Below are positions 8,659 through 16,625 of a stretch of DNA of 64,000 nt, piece after piece. Source of the DNA: Cephaloticoccus sp. (GTDB taxonomy: Bacteria > Verrucomicrobiota > Verrucomicrobiia > Opitutales > Opitutaceae). A model generated the notes under the pieces. The model had not been told where the DNA came from. It saw nothing but the letters and a program-made list of their open reading frames with translations, and did not search any database. Position 1 is the stretch's first letter, and every line of letters begins with the position of its first letter. Location: assembly GCA_030833445.1 (NCBI GenBank), contig JAURHD010000001.1, positions 1 to 64,000 of the forward strand. The letters run 5' to 3'. The position numbers and the translations under genes are program-made.

Positions 8659-10140
8659 TCACTCCTTGGTGCTCGACGGTTTCTTTGAGCGGGGACGCTT
8701 CGGCGTTTTCTTCGCCTCGGCCTGCACTGGTTTCGCTTGAAGTGAGAGCTCACCTTTGGCGTTTTTGCTCAGCCAAAATGCCTCGCCGGCTTGATCAAGC
8801 GTCACGGGTTTCTCGCGGGCTTTCTCCGGCACTTTGAATCCCGTAGCCACTAAGGTCGCCAGCAAATCTTCCGTCGATTGATTGGTTTCCTTGGCGAGGG
8901 TTTCAAGATCGGCCGCTTGGGCGCCACCGCGGGCCGGTTTGAGCATTGGCCGCAATCGGGTCAGGATACCATCGGCACCGTTCGACTCACTCTTCCCCGA
9001 GTCATTCGATCCGGCATCGGACTTACCTTTCGGTTTCTCTGGAGCTGGATCTGACTTTTTCCGGCCATTGATCCAAACGCCGCCACGCTGATCTTGATTC
9101 AGCCACCACAATTCGTCGCCAATTTCAATGGGCGCAGCTTCCTGGTCCTTATCAGGCAGCGCCAAACCAAGGGTGACAAAGGCCGCCATCAGTTCCTGTT
9201 CAGAGCATTTGAAGGCACGCGTTAGAAAGCTTACGCTGCCGGCTCCCCCGGCATCATGCCGATTGCGCCGCATCTTGGGCCGAATCGCGTCCAATAGATC
9301 AGATCCTTCAGGCAGAGCCTTGCCAGTGAACTGCGGCTTGGCGGCTTCCTTGGGCTTGGATTTCTCTACAGGTTTTTCCGCCGGTTGCTTGGCGGTCGGT
9401 TTGGATTCTTCGGCCACCTCAATCGGCTGACCGGGCACGATTCGATACACCGGCATGGGTTTCTCCTTGGTGTTGATCCAGAGTTCGCCCCGGCGGTTGA
9501 TATTTACCCAGAAGAGGTCGCCGTCGTATTCGAGATAGGCGGTCTTGGAATCTTCATCCTCCGGCATGACGAATCCGCACTCTTTCAGCGCACCCAACAC
9601 GTCGGACTCATCGAAGCCCCATTTCTTAGCCAGAAAATCAACGCCCACCGACATGCCGGGACCACGTTGATTGCGGCGCATGTGCGGCCGGATGGCTTCA
9701 AAGAAGGTCGGGAGTTCATCTTCCTCGACTAATTGATCCCACTCATCCTTCGGCTCGTCATCATCCGCATCGGGATCCTGATCGCGGGAAGTATCCACGG
9801 GACTGCGGTAACCATCATCCGGGGCCACCTGCTCGGCCAAGGCGGTTTCTGGTTCCGTAGCCGGATTGGCAGCCATGCCTTTGAACTTGGCCTCAAACTC
9901 AGCGCGAATTTTGTCCGCTTCGGCTTTAGCGGCACTCGCGGCGGCATCTTCCAGAGTCCAGTCACGTTGGGTGGAACGTCGGGCCAGTCCATTGAAGGCC
10001 AGGGGATTGTCCGGAGGGGTGCGAAAATCTATCACCTCCCATTCTTCCTTACCCAGATCGTTAAGAAATTTTTCCAACATCGCGGGGGACGCAAAACCGC
10101 CTTTGCCGCTGGAGATGACCTTATATTCCCAAATTGCCAT
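8659..10140 (-). CDS. DUF4177-like protein with three degenerate repeats
   Basis: This is a 493-residue cytoplasmic protein of unknown function. Residues 1-60 ('MAIWEYKVISSGKGG...LGKEEWEVIDF') resemble DUF4177-type domains. Three repeats of about 80 residues follow, near 145-230, 280-360 and 395-475. Each opens with '(A/R).(I/L)RP.(M/L)(K/R)', has a winged-helix-like helix block ('FLAKKWGFDESDVLGALKEC'), and ends in a strand pair with 'LFWVN', 'LWWLN' or 'AFWLS' followed by 'GELW' or 'GGVW'. Linkers and the C-terminus are rich in K, E, P and A and probably disordered. The repeats could be nucleic-acid binding, but no catalytic motif is visible. Confidence 0.65.
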   Translation of the reverse strand: MAIWEYKVISSGKGGFASPAMLEKFLNDLGKEEWEVIDFRTPPDNPLAFNGLARRSTQRDWTLEDAAASAAKAEADKIRAEFEAKFKGMAANPATEPETALAEQVAPDDGYRSPVDTSRDQDPDADDDEPKDEWDQLVEEDELPTFFEAIRPHMRRNQRGPGMSVGVDFLAKKWGFDESDVLGALKECGFVMPEDEDSKTAYLEYDGDLFWVNINRRGELWINTKEKPMPVYRIVPGQPIEVAEESKPTAKQPAEKPVEKSKPKEAAKPQFTGKALPEGSDLLDAIRPKMRRNRHDAGGAGSVSFLTRAFKCSEQELMAAFVTLGLALPDKDQEAAPIEIGDELWWLNQDQRGGVWINGRKKSDPAPEKPKGKSDAGSNDSGKSESNGADGILTRLRPMLKPARGGAQAADLETLAKETNQSTEDLLATLVATGFKVPEKAREKPVTLDQAGEAFWLSKNAKGELSLQAKPVQAEAKKTPKRPRSKKPSSTKE

Positions 10141-10217
10141 AAATGATGATGCTTCCGAAAGGTTTCAGGAATCCCAGATGGCAGGGGTATTGCCGAGCTA
10201 AATCTGGTTAAGTCTGA

Positions 10218-11360
10218 CTAAGGCCGGGTGATCGCGGATAGAAACCAGCTGACGGTATAGGTGCTAAGTTGCCCGCCCGGGCCGTTAAGATTGAATTCAA
10301 AGGCATGGGTCGCCCAAGGCAGCTCGACGAACAGGTGCGGTCTACCCGCGGCTTCCAGTTGGGCTGCCAAGCGCTCGCTGTGACGCCGCCAGACCAACGT
10401 ATCGATGGTCCCGTGAATCAAAAGGGTCGGTGGGGTGGTTTCCGTATCAACGTTGAGTTGGGCACTCGCAGAATGATACAGCGAAGCGCGTTCCTCATCG
10501 GGGGGTCCGCCCATATATTGGCGCATGAGCTTGAGTGAGTTGAGGGCATCGTCCTCGCGCGACACTGACCAGGCGAACGGCATGTCGTGCGGCGCATAGA
10601 ACGCGATCACGCCACGAATGGACGGATCGTGAGCGGTGTAGCCTACCGCCGAGGCAATCTGGCCGCCAGCCGATCGACCGAATAAAACCAAACGCGTGGC
10701 ATTAATCCCCAATTGATGCGCGTGCGACTTCAGCCATGCGATGGCTGCCAACACATCATCACGCTGGGCCGGCCATGGGTGGGCCGGGGCCAATCGATAA
10801 TCCACCGCCACCACCGCATAACCTTGGGCGACCAACCAATCATCAAAACCTGTAATCTCAGATCGATCGCCGCTATCCCAACCGCCCCCATGCACCACGA
10901 TGACGCAAGGGCACGGCTCGGATACCTGGGATGGTCGACGAAAATCCAATTTCAATCCCGGGGCATATTCGTGCGTTTCAACCGGGGCCACCGCCGGGAT
11001 CGCGCGCACCAGACCGCCCAAAGAAAAAACCGGGCCGGTTGGTTTAACCGGGCCGAATACAGCAGCCAAACGATCGGGCAAGGCTCGGCCCACCAGACCT
11101 GCCTCCACCAGGGGTTTCAGGAAAAACCCCACCGCCAAAGCACACAGAAGCAGTCCCGGTATAGCCAACCCGACTGATTCGCCCCGGCTAACCCAGATCA
11201 ATGCCGCCAAACCCAATGGCAAAAATGCGAGCAGATAACCGTATTCGCCCGCCATCAAAGCCAGCTTCCAATTCACCGCGACCGGCACGCGAAACACGGT
11301 CAGCAATGACAGACCCAAGCAAAGCATAGCCAATAGAAGTAACAGGAGCTTGGGCACCAT
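10218..11360 (-). CDS. Membrane-anchored alpha/beta hydrolase
   Basis: This is a 380-residue esterase/lipase-like protein. Three hydrophobic helices cover about residues 1-95. A hydrolase domain follows with the oxyanion motif HGGGW, the nucleophile elbow GRSAGG (catalytic Ser), an aspartate in 'LLIHGTIDTLVW' and a histidine in 'ATHAFEFN'. The HGGGW/GxSAGG combination is that of the hormone-sensitive-lipase and carboxylesterase group. The helices suggest the catalytic domain is tethered at the membrane. The substrate is unknown. It diverges from the pseudouridine synthase gene with about 80 bp between the starts. Confidence 0.8.
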   Translation of the reverse strand: MVPKLLLLLLAMLCLGLSLLTVFRVPVAVNWKLALMAGEYGYLLAFLPLGLAALIWVSRGESVGLAIPGLLLCALAVGFFLKPLVEAGLVGRALPDRLAAVFGPVKPTGPVFSLGGLVRAIPAVAPVETHEYAPGLKLDFRRPSQVSEPCPCVIVVHGGGWDSGDRSEITGFDDWLVAQGYAVVAVDYRLAPAHPWPAQRDDVLAAIAWLKSHAHQLGINATRLVLFGRSAGGQIASAVGYTAHDPSIRGVIAFYAPHDMPFAWSVSREDDALNSLKLMRQYMGGPPDEERASLYHSASAQLNVDTETTPPTLLIHGTIDTLVWRRHSERLAAQLEAAGRPHLFVELPWATHAFEFNLNGPGGQLSTYTVSWFLSAITRP

Positions 11361-11441
11361 ACTTCTACTACGTGCTAAATACCGATAAGTTTGAAGCTAT
11401 TTTCGGCGTGTGCTTGGAGTGTGGCCTGTTTGCATGGCGCT

Positions 11442-12140
11442 ATGCGCCGGCTGGATCAACTACTCGCCAATCTTGGTTACTGTTCACGACGGGAAGCCCG
11501 TGACTGGGTCAATGCCGGGCGAGTCACCATCAATGGCAAAATAGCTGACGATTCCGGTCGCAAGGCCGAAGCTGCCAGCGTGCTGGTTGATGGTGAGCCA
11601 CTCGACCATCCAGACGGGCTCCTGTTGCTGATGCATAAACCAATCGGTCTCGTTTGTTCGCACGATGAGCGCGAGGGGCCCAATGTGTATTCACTCCTGC
11701 CGCCACGTTGGCGGCAGCGTAATCCCCAAGTCACCAGTATCGGCCGGCTCGACAAAGAAACCAGCGGACTGCTTTTGTTGACCGACCAATCAGCCTTGGT
11801 TCATCGGCTGACGTCACCCAAACACAAAGTGCCGAAGGTCTATCGCGCCCAACTCGATCGCGAAACCCCGGCAGACTTGGCAGCCTTGTTTGCGAGTGGC
11901 ACCCTGCAGCTCGACGGGGAGAAAACCTCGTGCTCACCCGCGGTGCTGCAAATGATGAGCCCGTTGGAGGCAGAATTGACCCTGACCGAAGGCAAATATC
12001 ATCAGGTCCGGCGGATGTTTGCGACCCAAGGTTGCACGGTGACGGCACTGCACCGATTCAAGTTCGGCAGTCTGGAACTGGGCGATCTACCAGCCGGCCA
12101 ATGGCGGGAAATGCCCTTGAGCCATTTTGATCCAGCCTGA
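11442..12140 (+). CDS. RsuA/RluB-family pseudouridine synthase
   Basis: This is a 232-residue enzyme converting uridine to pseudouridine in rRNA. The start ATG at 11442 (MRRLDQLLANLGYCSRREAR) places the S4 RNA-binding domain at the N-terminus. An upstream ATG at 11391 adds 17 residues that do not fit. 'GRLDKETSGLLLLT' contains the catalytic aspartate, and 'LTEGKYHQVRRMFATQGCTV' is the conserved C-terminal motif. RsuA (16S) and RluB/E/F (23S) specificities cannot be separated from sequence alone. A YhbY-type gene follows 57 bp downstream, so this is a small ribosome-maturation cluster. Confidence 0.88.
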   Translation: MRRLDQLLANLGYCSRREARDWVNAGRVTINGKIADDSGRKAEAASVLVDGEPLDHPDGLLLLMHKPIGLVCSHDEREGPNVYSLLPPRWRQRNPQVTSIGRLDKETSGLLLLTDQSALVHRLTSPKHKVPKVYRAQLDRETPADLAALFASGTLQLDGEKTSCSPAVLQMMSPLEAELTLTEGKYHQVRRMFATQGCTVTALHRFKFGSLELGDLPAGQWREMPLSHFDPA

Positions 12141-12197
12141 CTTCGCTCTACAATCAGTCTTGGCGGATGAGCCACTTTGCGAGAGCGTGCCCCCAAC

Positions 12198-12506
12198 ATG
12201 TATGATTTTCCTCTCAACGGTGCCCAGAAAAAGCACCTTCGTAGCTTAGGTCAGCAACTCGACCCGGTATTGAAGCTGGGGAAAGGTGGCCTGACGCCGG
12301 CCTTCCTTTCGGAACTGCAAATTCAGCTGCGGGCCAACGAATTGATCAAACTGCGCTTTCTAGGGCTCGATCGCACCGAAAGGGATACCCTATGCACAAC
12401 GATTAGCGATGAAGGTCGTTGCGTCTCCTTGGGCACCATCGGGCACACCGCATTGTTCTACCGGCAACAACCAGACAAAGCCAAACGCACCATCACCCTA
12501 CCCTAG
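12198..12506 (+). CDS. yhbY: CRS1/YhbY (CRM) RNA-binding protein
   Basis: This is a 102-residue single CRM domain. 'LNGAQKKHLRSLGQQLDPVL', 'KLGKGGLTPAFLSELQIQLR' and 'NELIKLRF' match the YhbY family, which associates with pre-50S particles. The usual GxxG loop is seen as GKGG. The start is ATG at 12198; an in-frame TTG seven codons earlier is unlikely. The pattern ends 'GHTALFYRQQPDKAKR', as expected. The position after a pseudouridine synthase supports a role in ribosome assembly. Confidence 0.88.
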   Translation: MYDFPLNGAQKKHLRSLGQQLDPVLKLGKGGLTPAFLSELQIQLRANELIKLRFLGLDRTERDTLCTTISDEGRCVSLGTIGHTALFYRQQPDKAKRTITLP

Positions 12507-12570
12507 GTTTTATTTTCCGTAATTGCGAATTACCCGAGTTTCGACATGGTGCCGTCTAATCCATTATTCG

Positions 12571-12913
12571 ATGAAAACTCGTATTCTGTCCGTTAGTCTA
12601 AGTCTCGCCAGCACTGCGCTCCTTATGGGCGGTTGCAACACCGCTACCGGAAGCGAGTGTCCATAATCAGAGCGCACCCGGGCCTGCCGTTGGCACGGCA
12701 CTGGGCACCGCCGTCGGCGCGGTCGGCAGTAATGTCGTGGGGGTAGTCACCGGTGCCGCCGAGGGTGCCGCTGCCGCTACGAAAGCCACCTTCACCAACG
12801 AGCACCGGATCGTGCGCTCATGGCGCACCGAGACCACTGCCGATGGCCGCACCATCCAGGTGCCGGTTGAAATCGAGGTCGATGAAAACGGACGGCCCAT
12901 CGAAAAGAAATAA
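12571..12913 (+). pseudogene. Frameshifted small lipoprotein gene
   Basis: ATG at 12571 opens a lipoprotein signal peptide (MKTRILSVSLSLASTALLMG, then GC, with the lipidated Cys at residue 22) that stops at TAA 12664-12666 after only 31 codons. The next frame is open from before that stop to TAA at 12911-12913. It reads a glycine/alanine-rich segment ('GTALGTAVGAVGSNVVGVVT') and then 'NEHRIVRSWRTETT' and 'VPVEIEVDENGRPIEKK', with no start codon of its own. Together they make one coherent glycine-zipper-type lipoprotein of about 113 residues split by one frameshift near 12650-12664. A sequencing error or programmed shifting cannot be excluded. Confidence 0.65.
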
Positions 12914-12947
12914 GCCACCACTAATAATTCGGTCGGGCCGGACACAA

Positions 12948-12975
12948 AAAAGCGCACCCCGCTGGGTGCGCTTTT
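12948..12975. terminator. Bidirectional terminator
   Basis: A 10-bp perfect stem (AAGCGCACCC / GGGTGCGCTT, loop CGCT) is flanked by A-runs on the left and T-runs on the right. It therefore terminates both the forward frameshifted lipoprotein gene and the reverse envelope operon that ends at 12997. Confidence 0.88.
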
Positions 12976-12996
12976 GTTTTGGCCCTAAACTAGGAT

Positions 12997-13605
12997 TTAC
13001 CAGCCAACCTTACCCGCATTCTTGGTTTGCTTCGCAATCGAACGCTCCTCTTCCCATACGGTCAGGCCAGTCTTGGGCTGCACGAGGGACATCTGGAACG
13101 AATAGGTGTTCTGCGTCACCTTTTTGTTGCGGTCGGTCTGCTGGATCAGCTTCGCGTAGAGGGTGTAGTCAGGCACGAGCAACTTCTGCTTCTTCCCGGA
13201 CTGCATCTCTTCGAGCTCTGCTGCCTCACTCGCGACCACCGCGCGCTCGCCCAGACCCATCGTGTTGGTGATGGCAATCTTGCCGGTTTGGGTGAGGGCC
13301 ACCCGGATCTTTTTGATCAGGAGATCGGTATCGATCATCAGGGTGGTCGCGTTGATCACGCGATCAACTGCGAGCACGGCCGGGGTGCGTGGCGCACTGT
13401 CCAAGGCGCTGCTGGAAAGCAGCGAATTGACGAGTTGATCGGCCGCATTGGCCCAATCCTGCGAATTGATCGCAGAGGTGTTCACGGCTTCGGGACCTTG
13501 CGAATCAATGGTCCGGGTTTCGGTCACGGTTTCACAACCGGTGAGCAAAAGGGATGCACTGATGGTCAGTAGACCCAGCAGCTTGGTGGAAGAATTCATT
13601 TTCAT
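12997..13605 (-). CDS. lpoB: LpoB-type penicillin-binding-protein activator lipoprotein
   Basis: This is a 202-residue outer-membrane lipoprotein with the lipobox LLLTGC and acylated Cys24. After a linker, residues 45-200 form the LpoB-type domain: 'WANAADQLVNSLLSSSALDS', 'VLAVDRVINATTLMIDTDLL', 'KIRVALTQTGK' and a C-terminal 'SLVQPKTGLTVWEEERSIAK'. In E. coli LpoB reaches through peptidoglycan to stimulate PBP1b. The target here is unknown. It is the last gene of the reverse envelope operon, 14 bp after the YcfL gene, the same pairing as ycfL-lpoB in enterobacteria. Confidence 0.88.
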   Translation of the reverse strand: MKMNSSTKLLGLLTISASLLLTGCETVTETRTIDSQGPEAVNTSAINSQDWANAADQLVNSLLSSSALDSAPRTPAVLAVDRVINATTLMIDTDLLIKKIRVALTQTGKIAITNTMGLGERAVVASEAAELEEMQSGKKQKLLVPDYTLYAKLIQQTDRNKKVTQNTYSFQMSLVQPKTGLTVWEEERSIAKQTKNAGKVGW

Positions 13606-13619
13606 AGTTGGAGATGGTT

Positions 13620-14054
13620 TTATTCGCGGAATTTAAGACGGAAATCCGCAGCGCGTGGTGTAACGGCTACGGTGGAGATAGTTTGAGTTTCACGTCCTTG
13701 AAGCAGGATGGACTTCCAAGTTTCATTGGGCGAGTTGACGGCCATGCCATCTTGATCAACCCATTCAAACTTGTAGTTCAAGGTGCGTGATTTGTTTTTC
13801 AGGTTCTCCACCGTGGCCTGGATCTTGAGCAAATTGCCCGAGACCGTGGCTTGATTGATGGAAACCACCCGGAAGGTGCCGGCCAACGTGTTATCGGTGA
13901 TAATACGTTTGTCGGCGACGTAGCTGGGCGCTGCCTCTGACTGGGCACGTTCATACGTGTTCACGTTGGTGGAGCAACCCACCAACATCAGGCCGAGGCC
14001 CGCTGCGACCAAGGCCGCGGGTTTGGTAGTGATAAAATACTTCATGGATTTCAT
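13620..14054 (-). CDS. YcfL-family lipoprotein
   Basis: This is a 144-residue lipoprotein with lipobox LMLVGC (Cys27). The body matches YcfL (DUF1425) proteins: 'FRVVSINQATVSGNLLKIQA', 'NLKNKSRTLNYKFEWVDQDG' and 'ETWKSILLQGRETQTISTVA', a small immunoglobulin-like beta fold. YcfL has no established biochemical function but is repeatedly found beside lpoB. Its start overlaps the stop of the preceding gene by 4 bp (ATGA), which indicates translational coupling. Confidence 0.85.
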   Translation of the reverse strand: MKSMKYFITTKPAALVAAGLGLMLVGCSTNVNTYERAQSEAAPSYVADKRIITDNTLAGTFRVVSINQATVSGNLLKIQATVENLKNKSRTLNYKFEWVDQDGMAVNSPNETWKSILLQGRETQTISTVAVTPRAADFRLKFRE

Positions 14055-15661
14055 TTAAGAGCGAATTGTGAGACGTAAAGCGGAGCCGATGGTGACGCCG
14101 ACTTTACATAAACAACATTAACTGATCCGGGTTCCACCGTGATCGTCTTTTGGGTTCCCCCGGCGGAGATGGTAAGCTCCCGGTTGGCCGGGGTGGCGAT
14201 ACGGGCATATTGGAATTCCTTGGGCAAGGAGTTCCAAGTGCGGGTATCGGCGATATTGGTGGCGGAGTTAATACCGCCCATGATCAAACCGGCCGCCAGA
14301 CCGGCCCACATGCCACCACGATCTTCGGCCTGCTTCTGCACCACCGATTGAATGATGGCTTTGGTGGCGGTGGTAATGAGGGTCTTGGTGACAACCAGCG
14401 GCCACTCATTTTTGAAGTCATTGGCGATCACGCTGTCCATGCTGGCAACCGTCGACGTATAGACGATCGATTCACCAACGGCTACGCCCAAGGTAGGAAT
14501 GTAGCTGTCATTATAAACCAGTTTGGGGAAGGATGCGCCCACATAGGCCAGCTTGCTGGTGACCAGGTAGGTGGGAATGTCGATGCGGGTCTGGTCACGT
14601 GTAGGTGCGGTGCCGGTCTCGAAGATGACGTAGGTTACATTTTCCGGGGCCTTACCTTTGGCGGCCATGGTGGCAGCCTCCAAATCAGTCGCTACATAAG
14701 TGTTTTCTGGCACCATGCTGGCAACGCGCTCGAACGACTTGCGCCCACGTTCCCAATCGGAACCGCCTTCACCCAACACGGTGTAGAACAAACCATCCAT
14801 AAATACCGCGAACGGATTTACGTAGTCGCCATACGCCTTCATTGGGGCCAGCGAGGCATCCAGGGTGGATTGCAGCAGAGGCCCGGTCTTCGGGTCGTTC
14901 ATTGCCTTATTGGAATCGTAGGAAGCAGATTTTCCCTCCTCGTCCTTGAGCTTACCTTGACGAGCTAGTTCCACTTCTTCCTGGGCAGCTGAAATCCGCT
15001 TTTCATTGGCCGACACCGCATCCCGTTGACGCTCCAGCGAGCGGTTCAGCTCGACGCGGGCTTTGTCCTTCTCACCCAGCGCAAGATAGCTCAGCGCCTT
15101 GTAGGCATTCATCATGACCTTGTCGTAGGAACGACCGCGGTATGGCAGGTTGGCTTGATTGGAAATGGCGGCACCAATTTCAGAGCCCACCTTCACTTTG
15201 GCTTCTTCCTCCCATTCGTTGACCTTAGTCTCAGCCTCGTCGAAGGCCTGAATCGAACGAGTATAATAATAGGCGTGAACTTCTTCCGGGGTCGGGACCA
15301 CGGGCACAGCTACAATGGGTTGCCCATTCTCATCGAGGGTCGGAGCGACCGCTTCGGCAGGAAGCGCAACCGGGGGCGGAGACACCATTCCCGGATCCGC
15401 CATACTGGCGGCCAGGAGAGTGGCTCCTTGCTCAAGACGGAGGAGGAGTTCGTCTTTTTTGCCGACATTGGCTTCGACCTGACGGTCAATCTGCATCACG
15501 GCCTCAGCGAGACTGCCACTCCGAGTGGCTTGGGTGAACTGGGCGGTTTGTTGGGTATAAGTCGCACATCCGCTGCCAACGAGTATCCACGCAAGGGCGC
15601 AGCTCGTCAGGGTTAAGGATGCCAACCGGCGGTGGGTGGTGCTGTTGCTTATATTTTTCAT
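14051..15661 (-). CDS. COG3014-like lipoprotein with TPR-like region
   Basis: This is a 536-residue lipoprotein (lipobox around 'VGSGCATY', Cys32). Residues about 45-320 are helical and tetratricopeptide-like ('VMMNAYKALSYLALGEKDKA', 'NPFAVFMDGLFYTVLGEGGS', 'WERGRKSFERVASMVPENTY'). The C-terminal third is glycine- and strand-rich, with 'GGMWAGLAAGLIMGGINSAT' and 'WNSLPKEFQYARI'. Proteins of this kind occur with YcfL and LpoB in gammaproteobacteria and are uncharacterised. A proline/valine-rich insert near residues 93-125 is probably flexible. The tight overlap with ycfL makes a shared function likely. Confidence 0.75.
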   Translation of the reverse strand: MKNISNSTTHRRLASLTLTSCALAWILVGSGCATYTQQTAQFTQATRSGSLAEAVMQIDRQVEANVGKKDELLLRLEQGATLLAASMADPGMVSPPPVALPAEAVAPTLDENGQPIVAVPVVPTPEEVHAYYYTRSIQAFDEAETKVNEWEEEAKVKVGSEIGAAISNQANLPYRGRSYDKVMMNAYKALSYLALGEKDKARVELNRSLERQRDAVSANEKRISAAQEEVELARQGKLKDEEGKSASYDSNKAMNDPKTGPLLQSTLDASLAPMKAYGDYVNPFAVFMDGLFYTVLGEGGSDWERGRKSFERVASMVPENTYVATDLEAATMAAKGKAPENVTYVIFETGTAPTRDQTRIDIPTYLVTSKLAYVGASFPKLVYNDSYIPTLGVAVGESIVYTSTVASMDSVIANDFKNEWPLVVTKTLITTATKAIIQSVVQKQAEDRGGMWAGLAAGLIMGGINSATNIADTRTWNSLPKEFQYARIATPANRELTISAGGTQKTITVEPGSVNVVYVKSASPSAPLYVSQFALK

Positions 15662-15700
15662 GCTGGAAACTGGAAGGTAACTTAAGATGAAACCGAAAAA

Positions 15701-16591
15701 TTAGTCTTCGCTGTCGTCGACATCCTCGATGAGCCGAACCACGGCTCCACGGTCAATGCCGGTGTCTTCAACGATTTCGGCTTGGGAATATTGGGGCGTC
15801 ACGCGGGTCACCTTTACTTTGCCCACATATACTTCCTCATGCATGACATCACCGGTGTCGGGATCGACCAGGTCGTCTCCCATTATCATCACTTCCCACA
15901 CTTGGCCGACCTTGATCCCGGATTGATCATTGCGATTGATCGTCACGACTTGGTCCCGCTTGGCGATTACGCGCGCCGGATAAATGAAATCAACCGACCG
16001 CAGCGCCAATTTCTTGGCGAGTTCGCGGGTCGCCTGGTTGATGAGGTCATCACTGGCCTCGCCCACCCGATCCACCGTGTTTTTGGAGCGCGCTTCGGAA
16101 TCGCGGACCTTCACGTTGATATTGGCCGTGCCGACGACGAGACCGGTGGAGCCGACCATAACCTTGGCCACCGCGGACGCTTCAACGGAACGCTGCATCA
16201 TGGTCTTGCCGAGGGAGGCAAAGGTGCGGGTCTCCTGCCGGTCATTGAAACTGTCGACCCGGATGGTGAGCACATAATCGGCCTTGCTGAAGATGAAGGT
16301 GCCGCCAGTGGCGCCGGCTTCCTCCAACAACGCGTCTGCATCAGAACGATCATAGACATCGAAGCGACGGGTATTGACGATGCTGTCATAGACTTGGGAG
16401 TCCAAGGCTTGCAGAACTTGCTCAATGGAGAGCGAAACGCCTTGGGCGCACATGCGCTTGGCCACGGCCTCCGTGGAGGTGATCTTGGTGATCACGATGC
16501 TTTTCTTGCCACCGCCAGTCTGGGCGGTTGCGAATGGGGTGAAAGCCACCCCGAGGGCGAGTAAGGCGAGGAGAGGACGATAGAGTTTCAT
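15701..16591 (-). CDS. CsgG/HfaB-family secreted protein
   Basis: This is a 296-residue protein from ATG at 16591, where a standard signal peptide (MKLYRPLLALLALGVAFTPF, cleavage near ATA-Q) begins; the 51 upstream codons are not coding. The body has the CsgG pattern: 'SIEQVLQALDSQVYDSIVNT', 'RRFDVYDRSDADALLEEAGA', 'ADYVLTIRVDSFND' and 'KLALRSVDF'. Unlike CsgG it has no lipobox and no obvious pore-forming hairpins, and it carries a C-terminal SH3-like or beta region ('GIKVGQVWEVM'). Export of curli is therefore unlikely, and a periplasmic adaptor role is more plausible. Confidence 0.75.
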   Translation of the reverse strand: MKLYRPLLALLALGVAFTPFATAQTGGGKKSIVITKITSTEAVAKRMCAQGVSLSIEQVLQALDSQVYDSIVNTRRFDVYDRSDADALLEEAGATGGTFIFSKADYVLTIRVDSFNDRQETRTFASLGKTMMQRSVEASAVAKVMVGSTGLVVGTANINVKVRDSEARSKNTVDRVGEASDDLINQATRELAKKLALRSVDFIYPARVIAKRDQVVTINRNDQSGIKVGQVWEVMIMGDDLVDPDTGDVMHEEVYVGKVKVTRVTPQYSQAEIVEDTGIDRGAVVRLIEDVDDSED

Positions 16592-16625
16592 ATTGGGAAT
16601 ATCTGAGGTTGGTGTCGGGTGTGGA

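Noticed and set aside
11361-11390. Third copy of the TACGCA palindrome in front of the alpha/beta hydrolase
   Set aside because: CTACTACGTGC shares only a few bases with the motif and is not palindromic, so it was not counted.
14150-14968. A 272-codon forward frame opposite the COG3014-like gene
   Set aside because: It has no start context and no domain, and its G/H/R-rich composition is that of an antisense shadow.
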